Positions 12,225 through 22,592 of a DNA stretch of 64,000 nt are shown here, piece after piece. Every line of letters begins with the position of its first letter. Within the stretch, counting starts at the first letter, position 1. Position numbers and translations under genes: made by a program. Location of the stretch: assembly GCA_039720395.1 (NCBI GenBank), contig CM077829.1, positions 24,507,955 through 24,571,954 of the forward strand, in the 5' to 3' direction. The stretch is from Liquidambar formosana (Eukaryota; Streptophyta; Magnoliopsida; Saxifragales; Altingiaceae). The notes beneath the pieces are model-generated. The model was given only the letters and a program-made list of their open reading frames with translations. It made no database searches and was not told where the DNA came from.

Positions 12225-13740
12225 TAATTCCTATACATCATTTTTTATGATAGAATCTAGTTCTTCTTGAATAGCTTCCTTCCATTTTATTGAATTAGGA
12301 GAAGACAAAGCTTCTTCAATATTTATTGGGTCTTCAATTTCATCTTCATTTATGAACATAAAATGATCTTTTAATTTTATAGAAGGATTTCTCTCTCCAT
12401 AAATTTTACTAAGTGTATCATGAGGATTTTCTTTGGGTTGAGATAAAATTTCAACATTAGGAGTACCATCACTTTCATTATGTAAAACTTTTTTTCTTTA
12501 GAAATTTCAAATAATTCTGCCAATTTACTAGGATTTATTGTATCAATTTCTTCTTCCAAAAATTTGATATCCCTACTTTCAGTGACATTAACAGTTTTAT
12601 TACTATGATGAATAGCAAATTTGTATCCTTTAGAATTTTTAGAATATCCAATAAATGTTTCCTTAATAGTTTTACTATCCAATTTACCCCTTAAATGTGA
12701 TGGAATTAATATATGTGCAGAAGAACCCCAAACTTTTAAATCTTGTAAATTAGGTTTTCTACCTGTCCATATTTCATGTGGAGTTCTATTAAGAATTTTA
12801 GTGGGAACTAAATTAAGCAAAAAAGTTACAGTAACAATAGCTTCTCCCCAAAATTCAAATCCAAGTGATAAATGACTACATTGATCTCACCATGTCTAAC
12901 AAAGTTCTGTTGCGTTGTTCTACAATGCCATTTTGTTGTGGTGTATAACTCATAGTAAATTGATGTAAAATTCCATTGTCTTTTAAAAAATCACCAAACA
13001 AATCTAATATATATTCTCTTCCACGATCAAACCGTAATATCTTAATATTTCTTCCTAATTGATTTTCAACTTCTTTTTAATACTCTTGAAATTTTTCAAA
13101 GGCTTCGGATTTTTTACGCATTAAATATATGTGTCCATACCGAGAAAATCATCTATGAATGTAACAAAATGTTGCATACCTCAATGAGTTTTAACATTAA
13201 ATGGTCCACATACCATCCAAGTGTATAATTGCCAATAATTCATTAGACCTTTTTCCTTTAGGAAAAGGAAGTCTAGTCATTTTACCTAGCCTGATATATA
13301 AGGTTCACAAGTAGTAAAATCAATGTTCATTTTTGGAATTAATCCCATGCTAATCTTCATTTTCATTTTATTTTTATTGATATGTCCTAATCTCAAATGC
13401 CATATATAAGGATCATCCACAAATAAACAAGCATCATAATAATCAAAAGAATCAATAAACACATTAGAATAATCAAAAGAACCAACTAGTGCATTTTTAT
13501 TATTAAAAGAATCAACATTAAGGCGATATAAGCCATCGGTTTTAGTTCCCCACATAAGGATTCTACCATGTTTCCCAATTGACACCTTCCCAGAACGAAA
13601 ACGAATCTCAAATCCCTTTTCATCCATGCGAGGGATTGAAATTAGGTTGCGTCTCATGGTAGGTGCAAAAAGTACATTAGACATATAGAGGTTTCTTTTC
13701 CAAGTATCATAATTTTCACAGTTCCAATGCCCAATACATC
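12225..13740 (-). pseudogene. Copia A pre-integrase and integrase region
   Basis: Recognisable blocks are NVLFAPTMRRNLIS and WHLRLGHINK (GAG-pre-integrase, 13286-13744), a TPQQNGIVEQRNRT core patch with the third catalytic residue near 12900-12950, and LNRTPHEIWTGRKPN followed by LKVWGSSAHI (integrase C-terminal side, 12377-12820). Stops and frameshifts separate these patches, and the catalytic core between about 12950 and 13280 is poorly preserved. Confidence 0.85.
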
Positions 13741-14593
13741 TCAATAAGTATTATTGCCCATGTACACACGATGATTACCGGCTTTAACCTCTTTCATGTC
13801 AACAAAATAGTCTCTTGTCTTTACCACATGGCGTGACAATGCAGAATCAACCCACAAAACTCCAGAATCAACATTAGCTAAAAGTAATTCAGATACCACA
13901 CAAATTATATCTTTAGTTCCTCCAAAATAAGATTTATTATTGTTCTTATTTTCATGACAATCAGCTTGATGGTGACCAAAATTCCCACATTTAAAACATT
14001 TTCCCTTATCCCTTTTATTCTTATAATCATTCTTAAAATTTTTTTCTTTGCCCTTGAAATTTTTAGCAAAATATTTCTTTTCATTTTTAAGGGTTTCAAA
14101 CTTTGGGGGATCACTAGAAGAAGCAATGTATATGAGAGATTTCGATGTGTTCCTTTCAGCTCTTCTTTCAGCTTCAATCCCTAAAAGAGTTGGTAAATTT
14201 TTCATAGTTACTAGGGTTGCAGAATAATTAAGAGCTACACAACTACAAATTCCCATGAATCAGGCAAGCTATGCAAAATGGTAGACACTTGCATCCTATC
14301 AGGGATTGGATTACTTAGAATAGCTAATTCTTTGGCAATAACAGACAACTTGTTAACATGTTCAATAACATTGTCACTTTCTTTCATTTTGGTTCCATTA
14401 AATCTCTCAATTAAAAGTTGAATGTATGTATCAGATGATGCATGATATACTTCAGTAATGGCATCAAAAATGGTTTTAGCATGTTTATGTTCTTCAAATA
14501 AAATTTCAATGTCTGGTTCCATGAATGTAAGCAAAATATCTCTAGCGATTTTATCATTAGTTAAATATTTTTCATACATTCTTCTAGCAGCAG
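13741..14593 (-). pseudogene. Copia A gag C-terminus, zinc knuckle and protease
   Basis: The gag part (14235-14588) has LLTFMEP, a UBN2-type helix region and SLPDSWE. The frame shifts near 14240-14250 into 13741-14256, which carries a CFKCGNFGHHQADC zinc knuckle and the protease site WVDSALSRHVV. Where the family has D-S-G or D-S-A followed by a threonine or serine and H, this copy still has DSA. The segment is cut at 14593 by RLG2, and the gag N-terminus continues at 34658. Confidence 0.88.
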
Positions 14594-16306
14594 TGTGAAC
14601 CCCGGAAATCGGGCCCACGAGGGTTGGAAAGAAAATAGGTTTGAAAAAAAGAAAAGGAAAGGAGTCGCCACCTTATTTTTTAAAGGAAACAAGGAAAACC
14701 CTAAAAACAGTTTGTTTTAGGAAAACAATTTGAATGACTCCATAAAAAAGGAAAGGCAAAAAAACCAATCTTTTGGAAACCAAAGAAATCGGGGATTCGG
14801 AGGCTAAGTTATGACATGGGAAGGTTCTAGGCAAAGCCTATAGGCACCCATGTCACCCTTTCGGTCTCTCAGTTCATTTGGGCTAAATCAAGATCTTTTC
14901 CATACAAAAATCAGCAAGTATATCATCGCAAGATAGCATGCATATCATATATTTCATTCATCCATCCATGCATAATAAGCACACAAAAACAGAAAATAAA
15001 GAAAAAGAAAACAAAACAAAAAGAAAACCTAGGATGCTTGGATCCTAGAACGGACTTGAGCCTCACGAAGAGCGCCTACGTACCATGCAACGAAATACAT
15101 GGATCAAAGTCCATGTAGTTCGAAAAGAATAGGGTTAAGACCTAATACAAACCTATGGTTAAAACCCTAGGTTTCCTTATTTGATCAAAAGAGAATTGAT
15201 AGAAAGTTTGATTTTAGAAAGAACTCCACAAAATGGAAACTTTAATAAAAACCAGAATTTTGTTGGTGAAGGAAACCTCTAATTAAACCATAGGATCATA
15301 TTAAAAATTAACCCTAGATAGGGAGAAGAGAAAGGATAAGGAAGAGAGGTGAATTGGGGCACCTTCACACCCACTTACCTCAGCGCAATAGCTCCAAGCA
15401 TTAGCCATTTCAGACATTGGCAGCCCTATTTACCATAGGACAAATACCACACCTATTTGCACCCTTACACGTGCTCAAAACCATGCAAAAACAATGATAT
15501 GCAAATCTGGACAGAATAGTATTATGGCCTAAAATCATCTACTAAGCATGCTAACAGCAAAAACAGCAAACAATAATAAGTCCTAACATATTCCTAAAAC
15601 CATATTATGCATAAAAACCCTAGAATATACTAACATGCATGCAAAAACATCATATTTACTCTATATGCAAGACATATACAGCAAACACGAAGAAAAACCA
15701 ATAAAAAATCTACTTTATCATGCTATATGAAAACTAACATAAAACAATGACTCTAAAACCCTAAACTCACAAATATGCTTAAAAACACACCAAATAAACT
15801 CTAAACATGCTAAAATAAAACTAAACAGAAACTAAATCATGCATATTAACTAACTAAAGCAATATAACATAACAAGAAACCTAACTCTAGCATGCAATAT
15901 CACTATCCTAGAACAAGGACAACGGAAACACAAGAATCATGACTATGCCTAGAAACATATAGAACAGCCCTAAAGCATGCTAAACAGTAGATAAACAATA
16001 GATATTCCATGTATATTAACTAGCTAGAGTGTTAATACATGATAAAAAAGTTACCTTTAACATGCAATAAGCCTAACCCATATGAAAACCTAGTTTAAGC
16101 TTGAATAGAGAAGGAGAATACCTTAGGAAGGGCCTTCCTTGCTGCTGTATGAACTCCCTCTTGCTCTTATGGATGACTTGAATCAATGTTCTCCAAGGCT
16201 ACAGCAAGAACTCCAGCTCTCCTTCAAGTCCCTCTCTCTTATTCTCTCTCTAACACTAAGGTTTTTAGGCATAAAGTGGCTCTCCTTGTGCTGAAGCATA
16301 GGGGGG

Positions 16307-16315
16307 TATTTATAG
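16307..16315 (-). promoter_or_regulatory. TATA box of the RLG2 3' LTR
   Basis: CTATAAATA on the minus strand sits about 200 bp downstream (in minus direction) of the palindromic module at 16513-16592. The same sequence occurs in the 5' LTR at 33660-33668. It is the likely core promoter of the element. Confidence 0.75.
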
Positions 16316-16512
16316 AGTTCAACTAGGATTAACCAATGGCTGGGATTAAAACCCTAAAAATTAATCCAAGGGCTATTAGAGACCCCCTTGGGGTTTAAGT
16401 AACTCAGAAGTTACCAAAAATTAGAAGGAAACTCGTCCAAAAGAGCCCAAATACGTCAAAATAGGCAAGAGTCCGCTTCAGCAAGGAGTCAGAGTGAAAA
16501 TAGGAAAGTGGT

Positions 16513-16592
16513 CTCGGGTGACCACCAGGGCCTGGGCGGCTAGCCACCTGGGCCCAGGCGGCTAGCCGCCCGGGGCTGGGTGGTCACCCGAG
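16513..16592. promoter_or_regulatory. 80-bp GC-rich nested palindrome, copy in 3' LTR
   Basis: Outer arms are CTCGGGTGACCACC and GGTGGTCACCCGAG. Inside are two GGCTAGCC cores, one of them within GGCGGCTAGCCGCC. The same architecture occurs at 19023-19103, 22370-22449 and 33866-33945. It stands out sharply in GC content from the AT-rich surroundings. Confidence 0.85.
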
Positions 16593-17303
16593 CCCACTCC
16601 GGATTTTTGCCTATTTTTGACTCCTAATGCTTCTAGAAGTGTTTCAGGGGCCAAATGAACTCCGATTTTGATGAAACAAAAGCCAAAACTACCGTGTTTC
16701 GATGAGGAATATGTTTTTGAACATTTTAGGGTAAAAACCACTAACCATGGGGGCATGGTTAGGTTTGAACAAGGCGGTTAACCACTATACTCTACCTTTG
16801 CTAAGCATAGGCATGCACATAGGGTCAAAGCAAACACTTTCCACATCAAAATTGAACTTCATAAAACACTTTTGGGAGTAAATGATGACTAATGAAAGTC
16901 AATTTGAAAAGATTTGGTTGGTAATTGTGAGTCAATTAGAGCTAACCCAAAGAAAGGTCAATTAACCAATTTTGAACTACATTGAGCCATTTTAATCCCG
17001 AGCCATTGATTCATCAAATTGACACTAGAAATACCTCTTATGCATCCATATGAACTTCAATTGACAATTTGGAGATTATTTCAAGGTCAAATGAAAAGTT
17101 TGGGACTTAAAAGACGATTATGCCCCTCAAGTCACAAAAGCTCTTATTATCCCTCAAGATCAACTCCAAATTGAACCAAAATTTATACCCATTGTCCTTG
17201 TGACTCTAGAAACCTAATGCAAGTGACTAGACTCAAAAACAAAACAAAAACATGCATGAAATGATGAGCCCTAGTAAGGTGGTGCAAAAAATGGGGTGTG
17301 ACA

Positions 17304-17322
17304 GAAGCCCCTCATTGGCGAA
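17304..17322 (-). other. RLG2 polypurine tract region
   Basis: The minus strand reads AATGAGGGGCTTC directly against the 3' LTR. It lies at one arm of a local inverted repeat (CATTGG ... CCAATG, about 17312-17345). Confidence 0.7.
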
Positions 17323-17429
17323 CAAGTTACACTTGTGAACCAATGATAAAGAACAACCCATTTTTGACAAAAAGCCTGGAGAAATCACACACTGATACCA
17401 AACAAGGATGGGAGGTTGAAAACGTGAGA

Positions 17430-18770
17430 CTGAAATAAGGAAGTGTACTCAAGTCATGAGTATACTTAAACCATTGGGGGTTGATGATTGACAAGAGAAG
17501 CATATTCAAGCCACTACGAATGAACATACTTTTGAAATGGAGAAATATATTCTAGTCACGAATATATTTAACCAAGTGATGAGAATGAGATCTGAGAAGT
17601 ACGTTCAAGTGATGAACGTACCTTGGAAATGGAGAAATATATTCAGGTCACGAATATATTTAACCAAGTGAGTGACAAAATATCTGAGAAGTATACTCAA
17701 GTGATGAGTATACCATTGAAATGGAGAAATATATTCAGGTCGCGAATATATTTAACCAAGTAATCTGAGAATGAAATCTGAGAAGTATACTCAAGTGGTG
17801 AGCATACCATTGAAATGGAGAAATATATCCAAGCGATGGATATATTTAACCAAGCGGGATAAGAATAATCTGAGAAGTATACTCAAGTGATGAGTGTACC
17901 ATTGAAATGGAGAAATATATTCTAGTCACAAATATATTTAACCAAGTAAGTGACAAGTATGTTTGAGTGATAAACATACCATTGAAATGGAGAAATATAT
18001 CCAAGTGATGGATATATTTAACTAAGTAAGATAGGAATAATCTGAGAAGTGTACTCAAGTGATGAGTACACCATTTGAAATGGAGAAATATATTCTAGTC
18101 ACGAATATATTTAACCAAGTAAGTGACAAGTATGTTTGAGTGATAAACATACCATTGAAATGGAGAAATATATCCAAGTGATGGATATATTTAACCAAGT
18201 AAGTGACAAGTATGTTTAAGTGATAAATATACCATTGAAATAGAGAAATATATCCAAGCGATGGATATACTTAAGCAAGTAAGATAGAGAGTAATCTGAG
18301 AAGTGTACTCAAGTGATGAGTATACCATTGAAATGTAGAAATATATTCTAGTCACGAATATATTTAACCAAGTAAGTGACAAGTATGTTTAAGTGATAAA
18401 CATACCATTGAAATGGAGAAATATATCCAAGCGATGGATATACTTAACCAAGTAAGTGACAAGTGTGTTCAAGTGACGAACACACCATTGAAATGGAGAA
18501 ATATATCCAAGTGATGGATATATTTAACCAAGTAAGATAGGAATAATGAGGATTGGGAACTGAGAAGCATATTCAAAGGGTGAATACACTTTTGAAATGG
18601 AAAAACATATTCAAGTGATGAACATATTCAACCAAGTATGATAGAGAATGAGAATTTGAAACTGAGAAGCATATTCAAAGGGTGAATACACTTTTGGAAT
18701 GGAAGAACACATTCAAGTGATGAATATATTCAACCAAGTAGGATGAAAAATCAAGATTTGAAATGAGGAT
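17430..18770. repeat. Hairpin array with compensating stem changes
   Basis: About 25 small inverted repeats lie in two alternating types. One is like GTATACTC-AAGTGAT-GAGTATAC; the other is like AATATATTC-TAGTCAC-GAATATATT. They are joined by conserved spacers (CATTGAAATGGAGAA and TTAACCAAGTAAGTGACAA). Stems vary between units, yet most stay fully paired. Spacing is about 40 bp per hairpin and about 80-95 bp per double unit. The array lies between the 3' LTR and the antisense PMD gene, the place where Tat-lineage elements are known to carry variable tandem repeats. No open frame of meaning crosses it. Confidence 0.9.
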
Positions 18771-19022
18771 ATATGATCAATTTATCAAGATAGGACAAGC
18801 ATGGTGCAAGAGGAAAGTGACTTGGCACATTGTCACTTGAGTTGGCATGACACAAGGGAAATATATTCAACCCTTTTGAACATAAAATCAATTCAAAGAA
18901 TTGATTTCAAGATGAAATTTGATTGATTTTAAGCTCAAAAAGTGTTGAATATCTCATTTGGAGGAAGGTTTGATCACGCGCCAAGGCGAGACAAAGCGAG
19001 GGAGAAAGCCAAAACAAAGTGG
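18771..19022. other. Spacer between hairpin array and PMD promoter module
   Basis: No coding signal. One more inverted repeat (AATCAATTC-AAA-GAATTGATT, about 18888-18908) has the same flavour as the array but a different sequence. Confidence 0.6.
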
Positions 19023-19103
19023 CTTGGGTGACCACCAGGCCTCGGGAGGCTAGCCGCCCAGGCCCTGGTGGCTAGCCGCCTAGGGCTTGGGTGGTCACCC
19101 GAG
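19023..19103. promoter_or_regulatory. GC-rich nested palindrome upstream of the PMD gene
   Basis: An 81-bp copy with arms CTTGGGTGACCACC and GGTGGTCACCCGAG around two GGCTAGCC cores. About 24 bp further on is a TATA-like TTTTAAATA (19127-19135), and the likely start codon follows at 19390. Arrangement and strand suggest a promoter for the antisense gene; this is inference. Confidence 0.7.
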
Positions 19104-19126
19104 CCTAATGCTGAAAAATTCTGGGT

Positions 19127-19135
19127 TTTTAAATA
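19127..19135 (+). promoter_or_regulatory. TATA-like box of the PMD gene
   Basis: TTTTAAATA lies 24 bp after the palindromic module and about 255 bp before the ATG at 19390, leaving room for a 5' leader. It is a weak match and the assignment rests on position. Confidence 0.45.
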
Positions 19136-19389
19136 CCCAAGTGCACTATTCATACCCCTTGTTCAAAGAACCCGAAAATTGGAGTTTCTCTCTCTAGAAA
19201 GCTTACCCCATTTTGCAAAATCACTCCAATACCCAAAGGCAATCAAATCCACACTTCAAGAGGGATTCATACACATGAAATAGCATCAATAACACCCAAT
19301 TTCACATCAAAAACCAGAAATTTGCAGTACTTTGCAAATCAAAAACCCATTAAACCCATTTTTGCTCAAAACAAGCTAGTTCATCCACC

Positions 19390-22135
19390 ATGGATGCAAA
19401 TGAAGACTCCACTTCAAAGTATCCATTCCTTGACTCAAAGAGTAGATACAAGGCACCAATATATGATGTTCCTCAAGAGAAATTGCTTCTAGAACCAAGG
19501 AATCATCTCTCTTTTCTCCATTCCAAACAAGAGGTAAGCTTACCCATTTTAAACTTTTCCTTGAAATTTTCATTTTTGTTGATTGAAATGCATTCCCATG
19601 AACTCTCTATGAGTATTCCTAGCAATGTTTGCAATGCCCATTGATTTTGGCAAGGATTGGATGTGAAAAGAATTCAATTTGAAAACTTGGTGAATAGTGC
19701 TCACCAAGTGTTTGATAAAATGCTTGAATGATGAAAATTCATCCAATCTTTGTAAAATTGATGTGCATTGCAAGGCAAAATCATAGGCATTCATTTCTAA
19801 TTGATTTTAGAAACAAAACCAAGCATTTTCATGAACTTTGAAAAACAAAGTTTGCTATATTTGTGAAAAACCCATGTTTTCATGAACAAGGTTTGCTTAT
19901 TTTTTCCTCAAAAAACCACTTTGGAAAACAAAGTTTGCTTGTTATTTTCTTTAAAAAATCCATGCTTCCATGGTCTTGGAATGCATGGTTTACCAATGAT
20001 CATGAGTTTGAAGAATAAAACCATTGTTTTCATAAACTTTCAAAGCAAGGTTTACTTGTTCATGAACTAAAAGACTTAGTTTTTGGAAAGCCAATTATCA
20101 ATGCTTGCATATGATTTTTACACTAACTAGGTGAATCATTCTTCTTGATTAGCCCAATTTCCAAGACCTACGCACAAGGTCTTCGATAAAGAATCTTATT
20201 GGGTGGTGGAGGCGTATGGAGCACACCCAACCTTCCGCAAGGGAATGCATTAAGAAAGCGGGTTTTGGTTAGTTTCTTGACTCATTATGGAATGAACAGT
20301 GGGATAGGCAAGCCCTCCTTGCCTTAGCTGAATTATGGTGGGATACCACCAACACCTTCCACTTCAGTTTTGGGGAAATGACCATGACTCCCAAGGATTT
20401 CTCAATTATCACCGGTTTAAGCCTCAAAGGAAAGAGGTTGGAATTCTATGGGGATGCCAACACAAATAGTGCTTATCTCTTCACTATGTTGGGGATTGAT
20501 ATTGAGGCGAGTTCCCGCGGTGTTAGGAGGACATGGCTTTTTGAGAATTTTGCCAATCAAGTAGAAGGTGTGGGGGTGGCTCCTGAGTGCATTACTAGGG
20601 CTTTCATGATCTATATGCTCTCCTGCACTCTCTTTGTTGGTGCCAATGACATGGCACAACTGGGGTACCTCGCTTCCATGGTAGATGTGAACAAAATGGG
20701 GAGGTATAACTGGGGAGGGACAACACTAGCTACTATGTATAGATCAATGTCTGACATGTCTCGTGGTGTTTCCAAGCATTTTGGTGGGCTCCCATTTGTT
20801 TGGGAGGTAAGTAAAAATGTTTAATTTTTAAATTCCTCTCAAACTTGACTTAATTTTAATGCTTTTCTTGAATCTTGACAGATATGGTATTATGAATACC
20901 TGGGACTGTGCCGCCCTGCCCTGGATAATGAGATACAAGAATGGCCAATACTTGGGAACTATGCTCCCACCAAGATAGCTATGCGTGCCCCCAACAGGCA
21001 TGACTACGCCCATGCAAGGGCGTACTTGGCGAGCCTAAATGCTGACATGGTAATTCACCTTCCTCATTCTTTTCTTTCATTCATTTTTTATTATCTTGCT
21101 CACCATTTCTTTCTTTTTTTTTTTTTCAAATTCAACAGGTGGAGTGGAGTCCATGGGGACTGTGGGAGGCTAGGTTGCCTAGGAGGTGTGTGTCCTGTTT
21201 GGAATTGACGGGGAAGAGGGTACTCTTTGAGGGTCCCTCAGGGCGATACTGGTATTTAGGGGAGCGCGTCCTTAGGCAGGTGAAAGGACGAGTGGATGCC
21301 GCTCTTACCCATGTCTTGCCTCCCATGAACATGAGGCACACTGACTCTCTGGATGGGGATGAGCTGATGGAAGCTCTGATTGGATGGGATGCTGAGGAGT
21401 TCACCTCGCCTAATACCGACTACATGACTTTCTGCAACCAATTTCTGATGCACCCTAGAGTCATTGGTTTCCCACCTCAAGGGGTGAGTTTCCATTCCAT
21501 TCTTTTCAATTAATGACTTATGCAAGCACTCCTCTTAAACAAATTATCTATTGCAGGGCCGGCGAGCTCGTGGATATAGTTCCACAATAGCGTCCTCCAC
21601 AGGCATGACTCATGGGGATGAGGATTATGAGATGGGGGGACTGGCACAGCCACCTCTCCCAGTGCTCGACTGGCAAGTGAATCTATGTAATGGGTTGGAG
21701 TTCATGAGGACTGACATTACCCGCCTTGCTTTTGATGAGGTCCCCAAGATTGACTCGAGCTACGAGCATGTAAGCTCTAAACCTTTGCCTTTCTTAGAAC
21801 CCTTTTCATCATTTATTTACCATGTTCATCTTTTAGGTTCCCCGAGAGTACGCACAGGAGTGCCTTGAGCTCAGCGAGGGTTTAAGGCGAGACCTTGTTA
21901 GGATGAGTTTGGCGAACTCTGTGCTAGAGGGACGATTGAATCCCACTGTAAGCCATTCCCTTTGTTCATTCCAATCATAGGAGCTAATGATATAACCCTT
22001 CTTTATTAATTGATTTCTTTGCAACAGGTCTCCACACTACGTCCACCACAGCCGATGCCACCCCAAGGGAATCCTCATGCTGGTCGTGGTAGAGGCGAAT
22101 CAAGTAGAAAGAGAAGAACCACGGGAGACCATTAG
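19390..22135 (+). CDS. Plant-mobile-domain (PMD/aminotransferase-like) gene carried antisense in RLG2, with one nonsense codon
   Basis: Seven exons assemble in one frame with canonical GT-AG phase-0 introns: 19390-19533, 20153-20806, 20882-21049, 21139-21483, 21557-21769, 21837-21947 and 22028-22135 (stop TAG), giving about 580 codons. Exon 2 holds the PMD core: AGFG, LLALAELWWDTTNTFHFSFG, GEMTMTPKDFSIITGL (about residues 122-137), and GRYNWGGTTLATMYR. This matches the domain of Arabidopsis MAIN/MAIL1 and related transposon proteins. Exon 7 ends in a basic tail (SSRKRRTTGDH) that could target the nucleus. The single lesion is TAG at 20270-20272 (codon 88, just after AGFG). Exon 1 and the exon 2 acceptor at 20151-20152 are less certain than the rest. 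The gene runs opposite to pol. What it does for the element is unknown. Confidence 0.8.
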
Positions 22136-22369
22136 ATTAGCTTACCCTCTTGCTTTGTAATCGAATGAAACATCTTTCTTTATGCTTTGTAACCTTTCTT
22201 TGAACATTTGCTTTGGTACTTTGTATGAGACTTTTGGAGTTCCATGGTGGTGATTTACTCATGTTTTTGTGCAAAAATAAGCTCAAAATAAGCTTCCCGA
22301 GGTCACATAACCATATAGGGGTCAAATTAGGTCAAAAATAGGAAAAATTGGGCAAAATAGGAAAACGGC
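22136..22369 (+). other. PMD gene 3' region and spacer to next gene
   Basis: T-rich sequence (TTTGTAATCG, CTTTGTAACC repeats) consistent with a 3' untranslated and polyadenylation region, then AT-rich spacer up to the next palindromic module. No open frame of note. Confidence 0.5.
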
Positions 22370-22449
22370 CTCGGGTGACCACCCGGGGCTGGGCGGCTAG
22401 CCGCCCAAGCCCAGGAGGCTAGCCGCCCAGGCCTGGGTGGTCACCCGAG
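22370..22449. promoter_or_regulatory. GC-rich nested palindrome upstream of the DUF7745-like gene
   Basis: An 80-bp copy with perfect outer arms CTCGGGTGACCACC and GGTGGTCACCCGAG and two GGCTAGCCGCC cores. Its left flank (AAAATAGGAAAACGG) resembles the flank of the LTR copy (AAAATAGGAAAGTGG), so more than the palindrome is shared. A TATA box lies 88 bp beyond it. Confidence 0.75.
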
Positions 22450-22536
22450 CCCGAAGCGGAAATCCCACTTTGAATAGGAAACTTCCTATTTTGATGGGTT
22501 TTTTCCTTTTTGAACTTGGATTTGTGACCTTTTCCC

Positions 22537-22543
22537 TATAAAA
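22537..22543 (+). promoter_or_regulatory. TATA box of the DUF7745-like gene
   Basis: TATAAAA lies 50 bp before the ATG at 22593 and 88 bp after the palindromic module. It gives a short leader consistent with a plant promoter. Confidence 0.65.
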
Positions 22544-22592
22544 ACACATCCAAGAGGTTCCTAAACCTACTTGTATTCATTCATTAGAAATT

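Larger units (their letters stand above)
14594..17303 (-). repeat. RLG2 3' LTR
   Basis: This 2,710-bp copy is nearly identical to 31948-34657. It includes a minus-strand TATA box (CTATAAATA, 16307-16315), the 80-bp nested palindrome at 16513-16592, and a GCCTACGTACC...CATGTAGTTCG motif pair at about 15066-15123. The small open frame 16562-16756 runs across the palindrome and is not a gene. Confidence 0.95.

Noticed and set aside
16513..16592. MicroRNA precursor from the GC-rich palindrome
   Set aside because: The palindrome is nested and perfect on outer arms, repeated four times, and placed at promoters; nothing points to a defined miRNA.
16562..16756. Small open frame in RLG2 LTR (also 33915-34109)
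   Set aside because: It runs over the GC-rich palindrome, has no domain, and its conservation only reflects LTR identity.
17846..18382. Minus-strand open frames rich in I, F, Y, S
   Set aside because: They are translations of the hairpin array.
17430..18770. CRISPR-like direct repeats with spacers
   Set aside because: Repeats are imperfect and palindromic, spacers are as conserved as repeats, there are no cas genes, and the DNA is a plant retrotransposon.
20248..20272. Frameshift in PMD exon 2
   Set aside because: Using the acceptor at 20151-20152 gives one continuous phase-0 frame through exon 2 with only the TAG at 20270; no frameshift is needed.
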